Shown here in pieces: positions 1 to 6,667 of a stretch of DNA of 14,903 bases (its first letter is position 1; the number at the start of each line of letters is the position of its first letter). This stretch comes from an uncultured Tissierellia bacterium (GTDB taxonomy: Bacteria; Bacillota; Clostridia; Tissierellales; Peptoniphilaceae). The stretch lies in the NCBI GenBank assembly GCA_947253765.1, contig CAMYAK010000017.1:1-14903 (forward strand), given 5' to 3'. The translations under genes were made by a program, and so were the position numbers. The notes under the pieces were generated by a model, which ran no database searches, was not told the DNA's origin, and saw only the letters and a list, made by a program, of their open reading frames with translations.

Positions 1-50
1 TATGTGTCCAAAAAATTGATTATGGTGTCCAAAATTGGTTGACCAGTGCA
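1..50. mobile_element. Possible terminal end of an IS21-type insertion sequence (partial)
   Basis: Two 21-bp direct repeats, both beginning TGTCCAAAA, lie back to back at 5-25 and 26-46. They are followed by TGCA, so the segment would end in CA at 50. Tandem short repeats just inside a TG...CA terminus, with a TTGACCA-like stretch, are what I recall for ends of IS21-family elements. Directly after position 50 the sequence (52-60) is in register with the right arm of the 55-bp array, while the expected left arm of that unit (about 26-31) is missing. This fits an element inserted into one array unit. No transposase is visible because the window begins here, so this is an inference; the repeats themselves are directly seen. 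Confidence 0.35.
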
Positions 51-51
51 A

Positions 52-388
52 CCCCCTTGAATAAAGCGGGATCGAAAATCATGGGTAAAAAGTGCAATGT
101 GGAAGACCCCCATGACTCCAGTCGCCTTGGAAATCATGGGGAAAGCTAGAAAATCGGACTACCCCATTGACTCGAGCCGAATCGAAAATCATGGGGAAAC
201 TGAGGAATCCGGGATACCCCATTGAAAATGGCCGGATAGTCAATCATGGGGAAAAGCCCAAAACCGGATAACCCCATTGAAAAAGCTCGATTCGGCGATC
301 ATGGGTAAAGGCTTAAACACAGGAAACCCCCATGAAAAATCATGAATATTCAATCATGGGGAAACGTCGAAATATGGGAAACCCCCAT
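52..388. repeat. 55-bp tandem array of inverted repeats (6 full units plus one half unit)
   Basis: Left arms (ATCATGGGG or ATCATGGGT, then AAA) have their ATGGG at 81, 136, 191, 246, 301 and 356, an exact 55-bp period. Right arms (CCCCATTGA or CCCCCATGA) start at 107, 162, 217, 272, 327 and 382, also an exact 55-bp period. A right arm only (CCCCCTTGA) is present at 52. Each unit can fold as a short stem around a loop of about 20 nt. Both the loop and the 20-odd nt between units are variable, with weak CCGG-like conservation in the loop. The series fades after 390. Arms alternate in orientation every 26 and 29 bp, so the array could equally be a line of alternating protein-binding sites. Open reading frames across it run through the repeats and are not credible genes. 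Function unknown. Confidence 0.9.
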
Positions 389-431
389 GAAAAAAATTGG
401 CCAAGTTCAAAATCTAAAAACATTAGAAGGA

Positions 432-458
432 GTTCGCCGGAAACGGCGAACCACTGCA
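432..458. repeat. GAAA-tetraloop hairpin, likely degenerate first unit of the 65-bp family
   Basis: GTTCGCCG (432-439) and CGGCGAAC (444-451) form a perfect 8-bp stem closed by a GAAA loop. The sequence after it, CGAACCACTG then GGATTCGTCCTGGAGATGG, resembles the right arm and linker of the neighbouring 65-bp units (GGAACCAACACTAG then ATTCGGTCCGGAGATGG). I read it as an eroded or alternative unit. No T-run follows, so it is not an obvious terminator. Confidence 0.5.
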
Positions 459-587
459 GGATTCGTCCTGGAGATGGCCACGGACTAGTGTTGGTTTGGC
501 GAAAACGAGGAACCAACACTAGAGAATTCGGTCCGGAGATGGCAAAGGACTAGTGTTGGTTGGACAAAAACGCGGAACCAACACTAG
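459..587. repeat. 65-bp hairpin repeat family, left copies (2 units)
   Basis: Unit one has arms CTAGTGTTGGTT (485-496) and AACCAACACTAG (511-522), a perfect 12-bp stem around a 14-nt loop. Unit two has the same arms at 550-561 and 576-587, exactly 65 bp later. The loops differ (TGGCGAAAACGAGG and GGACAAAAACGCGG) but share G at position 2, C at 4 and a run of A at 6-9. Linkers before each stem share ATTCG, then a GGAGATGGC stretch. The same family occurs at 14790-14903. From 588 to 675 I see only a GC-rich tail and the ispE ribosome binding site. Confidence 0.9.
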
Positions 588-675
588 GCCCGGCCCCAAT
601 CGGCCCTACAGTCAGCCCCAAAATGGCCCCATGAAGCCCACCAACATACATAAACACCAAAACACAGGAGGAAAT

Positions 676-1509
676 ATGGAACTGGAACTCCAGGCCAATG
701 CAAAGATAAACTTGGCCCTTGACGTCTTAGGCGAGAGGGCTGACGGCTACCACGAAATAGATATGATAATGCAGGAAATTTCGCTCAGCGACACCTTATC
801 GATTGAGGCCGGGAGGGGCGGATTCGTCCTGGCCTGCGACGACAAGAGCCTCAAGCTGGATAAGAATAACCTAATATATAAGGCCTGGGACGCCCTGAGG
901 CACATGGCGGAAAACGACTCGGTCGTTATTGAACTTGAAAAGAAGATCCCCATGCAGGCAGGCCTGGGCGGAGGGTCATCCGATGCGGCAGCCGTTTTGA
1001 ATGGCCTGAACAAGCTTTGGGGCCTGGGCCTTGAAAGCAGTCAATTGGAAGAGATCGGGGCCGGAATAGGCTCGGACGTTCCGTTTTTCATAAAAGGCGG
1101 AACACAAAGAGCACAGGGCAGGGGAGAAAAACTCACTCCATTAAGAACCTGGTACGGAAAGCCCCTCTTATTAGTAAACTCGGGCCAGAACCTTTCAACA
1201 GCCTTCGTCTACAAAAATGTAAAAATTGGCGGCAATATCCCGGTGGATGAGATCGCCGAACTCCTGTCAATCGATTCGCCCAAGGCCACAGACAAGATGG
1301 AAAACAGGCTTGAACAGGCGGCCATAGCTATGCAGGGCGACATAAGGGACATCTTGAGAGAAGTTGACAAGGCCGGGGCCATAAAAAGCATGGTTTCGGG
1401 ATCCGGTCCGACAGTTTTCGGACTCTTTGAAAGCCTCAAAGAACTGAAGTCCGCTCATGACAAATTAAAAGGCAAGTATCATTTTGTGGAAATGGCAAGA
1501 ACCGTTTAA
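676..1509 (+). CDS. ispE: 4-diphosphocytidyl-2-C-methyl-D-erythritol kinase
   Basis: IspE phosphorylates CDP-methylerythritol with ATP in the cytosolic MEP pathway that makes isopentenyl diphosphate. The 277-aa protein is a GHMP kinase of typical length. The N-terminal NAKINLALDV carries Lys10, and DGYHEI carries His26, the substrate-side residues of the family. The ATP-binding glycine loop is MQAGLGGGSSDAAA (93-106). GSDVPFF holds Asp134, the expected catalytic base. The C-terminal GHMP motif SGSGPTVFG spans 241-249. The start at 676 is chosen because AGGAGG (666-671) lies 4 nt upstream and the protein then begins at the conserved beta strand; an in-frame extension to 553 would run through a hairpin repeat and add unrelated residues. 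No clear promoter is visible between the repeat array and the gene. It appears to stand alone, since a promoter follows before the next gene. Confidence 0.96.
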   Translation: MELELQANAKINLALDVLGERADGYHEIDMIMQEISLSDTLSIEAGRGGFVLACDDKSLKLDKNNLIYKAWDALRHMAENDSVVIELEKKIPMQAGLGGGSSDAAAVLNGLNKLWGLGLESSQLEEIGAGIGSDVPFFIKGGTQRAQGRGEKLTPLRTWYGKPLLLVNSGQNLSTAFVYKNVKIGGNIPVDEIAELLSIDSPKATDKMENRLEQAAIAMQGDIRDILREVDKAGAIKSMVSGSGPTVFGLFESLKELKSAHDKLKGKYHFVEMARTV

Positions 1510-1569
1510 AAAATAATAAATTATTTAGCATAAAGTCTAAAATTCAGGGCATTTAGCTAAGCCCAACGC

Positions 1570-1598
1570 TTGAAGGTCAAAAGCTGCTGGGTTATAAT
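1570..1598 (+). promoter_or_regulatory. Sigma-A type promoter for the SH3b/VanY-like gene
   Basis: TTGAAG (1570-1575) and a perfect TATAAT (1593-1598) are separated by 17 nt. A run of AT-rich leader of about 55 nt follows before the ATG at 1659. The spacing and the consensus -10 box make this one of the two best promoters in the window. Confidence 0.75.
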
Positions 1599-1658
1599 AA
1601 CTGTGTAAAGAAAATTTTAACTGATTCCATTCGGATTTATATATATTGAGGATTGCTT

Positions 1659-2708
1659 ATGCCCAGAGATTTTTTTGAAAATAAAAGAGACATAGACCGT
1701 CGGGCGAAAAGAGACAAGCAGCGCAGAAAAAGGGTCGCCACCAGAAAAAGGCAACAAGCCCTAGCCCTCGTTGCAGCAGCTCTTGCACTATTTTTCACCG
1801 GACGGTTTGTTTTATCCGGCATGTCCAATGACTCATCAGCTCAAAGCAGCAAGCCTGAAACATCAATATCTTTGGTGGAGAAGAAGGAATCGGAGAAGAA
1901 AACTCCGAAAAAAGAAGATGTGGAAATAGACTACGTCACAGCGGATGAGGCTAAAGCCAGAAGATTTTTGCCAAGGACCGAGAAGGTCCAGGCTGAAGGC
2001 TTCAGGGACAAGCTGGATACTTTTTTAGTTACCAATGATGACACCATACTGTATAACAGGGATTCGGCCAAATCCACGGAAGTGGCAAGGATTCCCAAGG
2101 GTACATATGTTGAAACTTATGGCCATGAAAACGGCTGGACCAAGATTTCATCAGTAGGCCGCAAGGGTTTTGTCCCGGACAACAAGCTGGACGTAATAAG
2201 CGATGCTTCAACCTTTGTTGTCGTTGACGGTAATGTTATAGTTAATGCCGACTACAGCTTGGCAGGAAGCTATGAGACCGTCTTCAGGGAAGATGCAGCC
2301 GCAGCTTTGAGGGTTATGATGGAAGCCATGGAGAGGGACGGGGTTAAGGTGAATGTCGCCAATACCTACAGGTCTGCAGCAGATGAGGCTAAAGAACTTG
2401 TCCTTTCAGGCAATCCCAAAAACGCTCCTGAAGCAGGACACTCGGTCTTCCAAACAGGTGCCGGGGTCAAGTTCTATGTTGAAGGTACCGATCCCAGGAT
2501 TGACAATAATTTCCAGGATACGGATGCCTTTAAGTGGCTCAAGGCCCATGCCCATGAGTTTGGCTATATTTTGAGATATCCTGAAGGCAGCGAGACCATC
2601 ACAGGCTACAGGGCAGATCCGACCATCTTCGTCTATGTCGGTGTTGAAGACGCCTCGATCATAAGGAACGAAGGCCTGACCATGGAAGTCTTCTACGGTG
2701 TCCAATAA
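1659..2708 (+). CDS. Membrane-anchored SH3b protein with a degenerate VanY-type (M15B) domain
   Basis: The 349-aa protein has a very basic N-terminal cytoplasmic segment (residues 1-33), one hydrophobic segment (about 34-53), a charged linker rich in Lys and Glu, a bacterial SH3 domain (about 118-180, TFLVTNDDTILYN to GFVPDNKLDV) and a C-terminal domain resembling D-Ala-D-Ala carboxypeptidases of the VanY family. The fold signature is clear: NTYRSAADEA (235-244), HSVFQTGAGVKF (261-272), FGYILRYPEG and TITGYRADPTIFVYVG (313-328). The family's zinc and catalytic positions are substituted. SEHQTGLAVD is usual, but here His is Phe264 and Asp is Lys271. In the usual EPWHFRYVG, His is Ile323 and Glu is Asp320. 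I therefore infer a non-catalytic, perhaps peptidoglycan-binding, extracytoplasmic protein. The ATG at 1659 has TGAGGA 6 nt upstream; a TTG two codons earlier abuts that site and is less likely. Confidence 0.85.
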   Translation: MPRDFFENKRDIDRRAKRDKQRRKRVATRKRQQALALVAAALALFFTGRFVLSGMSNDSSAQSSKPETSISLVEKKESEKKTPKKEDVEIDYVTADEAKARRFLPRTEKVQAEGFRDKLDTFLVTNDDTILYNRDSAKSTEVARIPKGTYVETYGHENGWTKISSVGRKGFVPDNKLDVISDASTFVVVDGNVIVNADYSLAGSYETVFREDAAAALRVMMEAMERDGVKVNVANTYRSAADEAKELVLSGNPKNAPEAGHSVFQTGAGVKFYVEGTDPRIDNNFQDTDAFKWLKAHAHEFGYILRYPEGSETITGYRADPTIFVYVGVEDASIIRNEGLTMEVFYGVQ

Positions 2709-2754
2709 TTTTGAATCCAAGTTAAATTATATTGCATATATTTTTCCACTATAA

Positions 2755-2775
2755 GACAGCCCTTAAGGGACTGTC
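2755..2775 (+). promoter_or_regulatory. Leader hairpin upstream of galE
   Basis: GACAGCCC (2755-2762) pairs with GGGACTGTC (2767-2775) around a TTAA loop, with one bulged A. The central CCCTTAAGGG is a perfect 10-bp palindrome. It lies 11 nt before the galE ribosome binding site and is followed by an A-run rather than a T-run, so it is not a standard terminator on the + strand. It may be an mRNA leader structure or an operator. A weak TATAAG overlaps its left edge (2750-2755), with no convincing -35 box. Confidence 0.4.
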
Positions 2776-2797
2776 GAAAAAATGTCAGGGGATTTTA

Positions 2798-3811
2798 ATG
2801 AAAGTATTAGTTACAGGGGGACTCGGATATATCGGGTCCCATACTTGTGTGGAGCTCCTTAACCGGGGCCATCAACCAATAGTCATAGACAACCTCTACA
2901 ATGCCGAAGAAGGCGTGAAGAACAGGATCGAAAAGCTGACAGGCAAGAAGCTTACATATTACAAGGCCGACTGCTGCGACAAGGAGGTCTGCCGGGAAAT
3001 CTTCGAAAAAGAGAAGCCCGAATGCGTCATCCACTTTGCGGGCTACAAGGCTGTCGGGGAGTCTGTACTTAAGCCCCTCAAATACTATAGAAACAACCTT
3101 GATTCAGCCATCACCATCCTGGAGTGCATGAGAGAATTCGGAGTCAAGACCTTTGTTTTCAGCTCATCAGCCACAGTTTATTCGAAAGACAATGCTTGCC
3201 CCCTCTTGGAAGGTATGCCCATAGGAACGACCAATCCCTATGGCGAAACAAAACTCATGATTGAAAGAATAGTAGAGGATATATGCAAGGTCGAAAAGGA
3301 CTTTTGCGGCATCCTCCTCCGCTACTTCAACCCTATAGGGGCCCATGAAAGCGGACTTCTGGGCGAGGCACCGGTGGGAATACCCAACAACCTCATGCCT
3401 TATGTTTGTCAGGTTGCCAATGGCAAGCTTGAGAAGCTCCATGTGTTCGGGGATGACTACGATACCGTGGACGGCACAGGAGTTAGGGACTATATCCATG
3501 TCATGGACCTGGCCGAGGGCCATGTTGCCGCAATAGAGAAGACTCAGGGCAAAACGGGGGCCCTCTTGTACAACCTTGGCACAGGCAAGGGAACAAGCGT
3601 TTTGGAATTGGTCAGGGCCTTTGAGAAGGCCAACGATATAAAGATTCCATTCGTTATCGAGGGCCGGAGGCCGGGAGATATTGACTCCACCTATGCCGAT
3701 GTTAAAAAGGCTGAAAGAGAATTGGGGTGGAAGGCCGGTCGAAGCCTTGAAGAGGCTTGCAGGTCATCCTGGGAATTCCAAAAGTCCTATGACGATAGGA
3801 ACAAGATCTGA
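2798..3811 (+). CDS. galE: UDP-glucose 4-epimerase
   Basis: GalE interconverts UDP-glucose and UDP-galactose (in some lineages also the N-acetyl forms) in the cytosol, feeding galactose use and cell-surface glycan synthesis. The 337-aa length is typical. The NAD-binding Rossmann loop TGGLGYIGSH spans 6-15. IHFAGYKAVGES (78-89), the active-site serines in SSSATVYS (122-129) and the catalytic pair Tyr148 and Lys152 in NPYGETK are all present, as is RYFNPIGAHESG further on. The start at 2798 is supported by AGGGG (2787-2791) 6 nt upstream and by the protein beginning immediately with the first beta strand; an earlier in-frame start at 2732 would add 22 unrelated residues and pass through the leader hairpin. 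It is convergent with murJ. Confidence 0.96.
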   Translation: MKVLVTGGLGYIGSHTCVELLNRGHQPIVIDNLYNAEEGVKNRIEKLTGKKLTYYKADCCDKEVCREIFEKEKPECVIHFAGYKAVGESVLKPLKYYRNNLDSAITILECMREFGVKTFVFSSSATVYSKDNACPLLEGMPIGTTNPYGETKLMIERIVEDICKVEKDFCGILLRYFNPIGAHESGLLGEAPVGIPNNLMPYVCQVANGKLEKLHVFGDDYDTVDGTGVRDYIHVMDLAEGHVAAIEKTQGKTGALLYNLGTGKGTSVLELVRAFEKANDIKIPFVIEGRRPGDIDSTYADVKKAERELGWKAGRSLEEACRSSWEFQKSYDDRNKI

Positions 3812-3842
3812 AATATCAAAGCAAAATAGATATATAAAAAAA

Positions 3843-3866
3843 CAGCCGGTCAACTATGATCGGCTG
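3843..3866. terminator. Bidirectional terminator between galE and murJ
   Basis: CAGCCGGTCA (3843-3852) pairs with TGATCGGCTG (3857-3866) around an ACTA loop, a 10-bp stem with one G-T pair. A run of seven A precedes it, which is a U-run for - strand transcripts leaving murJ. ATTTTG follows it on the + strand. It is strong for murJ and weaker for galE. A second small hairpin, CCGCC-TAT-GGCGG at 3898-3910, lies directly after the murJ stop codon and has no T-run. Confidence 0.8.
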
Positions 3867-3913
3867 ATTTTGAAAGTTTTAAAGTTAGGATTGATCACCG
3901 CCTATGGCGGAGA

Positions 3914-5443
3914 CTATGCACGTTTCCCAATCTTCTTTATAGCCTTGTTGAGCAAGATCCTGGCTTCTTTTACACCCAATATAAGGATTGACAGGCCGTA
4001 GACAAGGCAGGCCGCCACCAGCATAATGAGGAACCTGAAAACTTCAGGTCCGGGCAGGGGTAGCTTGAAGAATATTAACCAGGCAACTATAGACATGATG
4101 GTCGAGGCCGATATGATCTTGGCCATGCTCTTGAAGGTCCGGGCCAGGCCCAGGGCCCCTATTTTTTTGCGCAGGAGGACCAGCATTAAGAAAGCGCCGG
4201 CCCAGCCGCCTATGGTGGTGGAAGCCGCCAAGCCCATGAGACCGAAGTAATATGAAAGGACGAAGTTCAAGCTTATGTCTATAAACACCTGGACCAGGCC
4301 GGCTATAAAGGGAGTTTTAGTATCCTTTATGCTGTAAAAGGCCCTGACGCCAAGGCTGTATATCAGGGAAGATATGAGGCTGGGTACGTAGAAAATGAGT
4401 ACCGATGCAACCATTTTTGTGGATTCGGCAGTAAAGGCCCCGCGCTGGAAGAAGATCCTGGTTATGGGGGTCGCGAATATTAGCAGGCCGAATATAGCCG
4501 GGATTACAAAGATGGACCCCATGCTTATTGACCCGGTCAGAAGCCGCTTGAATCCGGACCTGTCCTCACTGTTGCCGGCCAGCTTGCTGAGCTTGGGATA
4601 GGCGGCCGTGATGATTGAAACCACGAAAATCCCCCTGACGAAGTCAAGAATTTTTGTGGCATAGTCCAAAGCCGAAACTCCTCCGTTACTTGCAACGCTG
4701 GAAGCAATAGATTTGTCCACAACAATTGAAATTTCAGAAACAAGGATTGACAGGATTGCCGGAACCGCTATTATCAAAGCTTCCTTTATTAGGGGGTCAA
4801 AGGGCTTCAAAAGGGCCCTGTGCCTGTAGCCCGACTTTCGCATCGCCCTTGGGAAGAAGATGTATTGGATGCCCTTGGAAAAAACCACCCCTAGGGCTAA
4901 AATTAGCATGGAATTGAATTTTGCTGAAAAATAGGCCGCAAAGATCAGGGCCAGGTTCATTATCATGCCGGTAGTTGCAGGAGTCAGAAAGTCATTATAT
5001 ATATTCAGGTAAGATATGGGGGCCGAGGAAATGGCGGAAAAGACTATACTTACCATGGTGATCCTGAGAAACTCAACGGTAGCCCGGAACTTGGCACCGG
5101 TAAATCCCGGGGCCATGAGCCTGGTAATGGGCTCGGCAAAAATCCAGGTTAAGATTATTATTATTACAGATAGAAGGAGCAGGGTATTGCTTAGGTTTGA
5201 CGTAAAGCTGTCGGCCTTTTTCCTGTCATATTTTTCCGTGATTCCGTTATACATGGGTATAAATGTGGATTGCATGGACATAAAAATGAAGCTGAAAAGT
5301 ATTGCTGATATACTTGAAGTTATTACATAGACATCCTTGATCATGGAAGTCCCGAATACGGCTCCATAGTAGACCTCGCGGATCAGCCCGGTCAGCTTGG
5401 AAAGAATTGTGATTACCATAAGTTGTATAGCTATGCTACCCAT
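3914..5443 (-). CDS. murJ: Lipid II flippase, MurJ/MviN family
   Basis: MurJ moves lipid-linked peptidoglycan precursor across the cytoplasmic membrane. The 509-aa protein is almost entirely hydrophobic segments, consistent with the usual 14-helix MOP-superfamily fold and length. The N-terminal SKLTGLIREVYYGAVFG has Arg22 where the family has its conserved TM1 arginine, and Asp37 (IKDVYV) matches the conserved acidic residue; the other TM1 arginine is Lys16. FRATVEFLRITM, RGIFVVSIITAAYPKLSKLA, FFQRGAFTAEST and GVRAFYSIKDTKTP are characteristic of the family. The start has AAGGAG on the - strand (5450-5455) 6 nt away. It is divergent from tsaE across a 76-bp gap in which I find no convincing promoter, and convergent with galE. 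Assignment to the MurJ family is firm; the actual substrate is inferred from the family. Confidence 0.93.
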   Translation of the reverse strand: MGSIAIQLMVITILSKLTGLIREVYYGAVFGTSMIKDVYVITSSISAILFSFIFMSMQSTFIPMYNGITEKYDRKKADSFTSNLSNTLLLLSVIIIILTWIFAEPITRLMAPGFTGAKFRATVEFLRITMVSIVFSAISSAPISYLNIYNDFLTPATTGMIMNLALIFAAYFSAKFNSMLILALGVVFSKGIQYIFFPRAMRKSGYRHRALLKPFDPLIKEALIIAVPAILSILVSEISIVVDKSIASSVASNGGVSALDYATKILDFVRGIFVVSIITAAYPKLSKLAGNSEDRSGFKRLLTGSISMGSIFVIPAIFGLLIFATPITRIFFQRGAFTAESTKMVASVLIFYVPSLISSLIYSLGVRAFYSIKDTKTPFIAGLVQVFIDISLNFVLSYYFGLMGLAASTTIGGWAGAFLMLVLLRKKIGALGLARTFKSMAKIISASTIMSIVAWLIFFKLPLPGPEVFRFLIMLVAACLVYGLSILILGVKEARILLNKAIKKIGKRA

Positions 5444-5519
5444 AAAAATCTCCTTGTTCTATCCATATGAGTTTACCATAATTTAGGGCTATTCCATTGT
5501 AATTGTTTTAGGAGGACAT

Positions 5520-5927
5520 ATGTATATAAAAAATGAAGAAGCCATGAAAGAGTGGGCCTTTAAATTTGCAGAAAGCCTGAAACAGCCTGCAGTGGTCAGC
5601 TTAAAGGGGGACCTGGGAGCAGGAAAAACCAGGCTTGTCCAATGGATAGGCCAAGCCATGGGGTCGAGTGACAGGATAAGCTCTCCCACATTTGACCTAA
5701 TACATATATATAAGAGTGATAGGGGGCCCATCAGGCACCTGGACCTTTACAGGTTGGAGGACCAGGAAGAAATTGAGGAGCTTGACTATGAGGAGGCATT
5801 TTTCCCCGAGTCGGGTTTCACCTTTATAGAGTGGGCTGACAAGGCCCAAGACTACCTGCCGGAAAACATGATAGAGGTTTCTATTAAAAAAGGGCGGGAC
5901 CAAGAAAGAGAGGTTGAGGTCAGATGA
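5520..5927 (+). CDS. tsaE: tRNA threonylcarbamoyladenosine biosynthesis ATPase TsaE
   Basis: TsaE is the small ATPase that works with TsaB and TsaD to make t6A at position 37 of tRNAs reading ANN codons. The 135-aa protein is slightly short for the family but complete. The Walker A motif GDLGAGKT spans 30-37. SSPTFDLIHIY (54-64), HLDLYRLED (73-81) and FIEWADK (102-108) are the standard family blocks. AGGAGG (5510-5515) lies 4 nt before the ATG. Its stop overlaps the tsaB start in ATGA, indicating translational coupling. It opens a run of nine closely spaced + strand genes. Confidence 0.96.
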   Translation: MYIKNEEAMKEWAFKFAESLKQPAVVSLKGDLGAGKTRLVQWIGQAMGSSDRISSPTFDLIHIYKSDRGPIRHLDLYRLEDQEEIEELDYEEAFFPESGFTFIEWADKAQDYLPENMIEVSIKKGRDQEREVEVR

Positions 5928-6667
5928 GAATCCTGGCTATAGATACATCGTCAGCTGCAAGCGCCTGCGGAGTTTTCCGCTGGAAGGAGGGGCAGGAATC
6001 TCCCATTACAGGGGGAAAGATCGAGGCGGTGAATATAATCGACCACGACAGGTCGGGAGCCGAGGAGATGATCTCGGCCATAGACAATACCTTAAAAAAG
6101 ATAGGGCTCGATATAAGCGACATAGGGGCCTATGCGGTTATCACAGGGCCGGGGTCATTCACGGGAATAAGGATAGGCCTGACAATGGCTAAGACCATGG
6201 CCCAGTTTTCAGGCGGAAAGATTGCCGGCATAACAAGCCTTGAGGCCCTGGCCTGGGGAAAGGACCCTGAAGATTCACTCAAAGTTCCGGTCATAGATGC
6301 CAGGAGCAACAGGATTTTTGCTGCCTGCTATGAAGGGAAATGGGATCTCAGGCCGGTCAAGAAAGAGGGCCTATATTACGAAGAGGACTTTATCAGAGAC
6401 CTGAACGGACTGGTCAAGAACAGGGAGATCAAAGAAGTTATTTTCACGGGAAGGGGCATAGAAAGCCACCCCTCAATCCTTGAAAAAGCTGAATTTAAAT
6501 ATAGAATTGACAGGGGTGAAGATAATATTTCGCCAATACCCTCCCTGCTAAGGATGGCGGCCTTGAAGATTGAAGCCGGACAGGAGGACTCTTATCTTGA
6601 CCTGAAGGCCAACTATTTGAGAAAATCCCAGGCCGAGCTTGAAAGAGACAGAAGGAAAGAATGCTAG
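5924..6667 (+). CDS. tsaB: tRNA t6A biosynthesis protein TsaB
   Basis: TsaB is the inactive paralogue that dimerises with TsaD and scaffolds t6A synthesis. The 247-aa protein starts MRILAIDTSSAASACGVF, the N-terminal phosphate-loop strand of the ASKHA fold. It has VITGPGSFTGIRIGL followed by AKTMAQFSGGKIAGITSLEALA, diagnostic of TsaB, and VIDARSNRIFAACYE. It lacks the His-x3-His metal site of TsaD, as expected. The gene overlaps tsaE by 4 nt and rimI by 7 nt, so the three are probably translated as a coupled unit. Confidence 0.95.
   Translation: MRILAIDTSSAASACGVFRWKEGQESPITGGKIEAVNIIDHDRSGAEEMISAIDNTLKKIGLDISDIGAYAVITGPGSFTGIRIGLTMAKTMAQFSGGKIAGITSLEALAWGKDPEDSLKVPVIDARSNRIFAACYEGKWDLRPVKKEGLYYEEDFIRDLNGLVKNREIKEVIFTGRGIESHPSILEKAEFKYRIDRGEDNISPIPSLLRMAALKIEAGQEDSYLDLKANYLRKSQAELERDRRKEC

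Noticed and set aside
52..388. CRISPR array
   Set aside because: Conserved parts are two short inverted arms of about 9-12 nt per 55 bp, with variable sequence both inside and outside. There is no single 24-40 nt conserved repeat and no cas gene.
332..553. 73-aa open reading frame
   Set aside because: It runs through both repeat families, lacks a ribosome binding site and resembles no protein family.
553..675. N-terminal extension of ispE by 41 residues
   Set aside because: It would include a hairpin repeat arm and low-complexity residues; the AGGAGG site and the conserved N-terminus both point to 676.
1653..1661. Shared TTGCTTATG context at the SH3b/VanY-like and rdgB starts as a regulatory motif
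   Set aside because: Only two 9-base matches beside ribosome binding sites; chance is a sufficient explanation.
2406..2720. 104-aa reading frame on the - strand
   Set aside because: It lies wholly antisense to the SH3b/VanY-like gene and has no recognisable motifs or ribosome binding site.
5456..5519. Divergent promoters between murJ and tsaE
   Set aside because: Some AT-rich -10-like hexamers are present, but none has a -35 box at acceptable spacing, so I do not list them.
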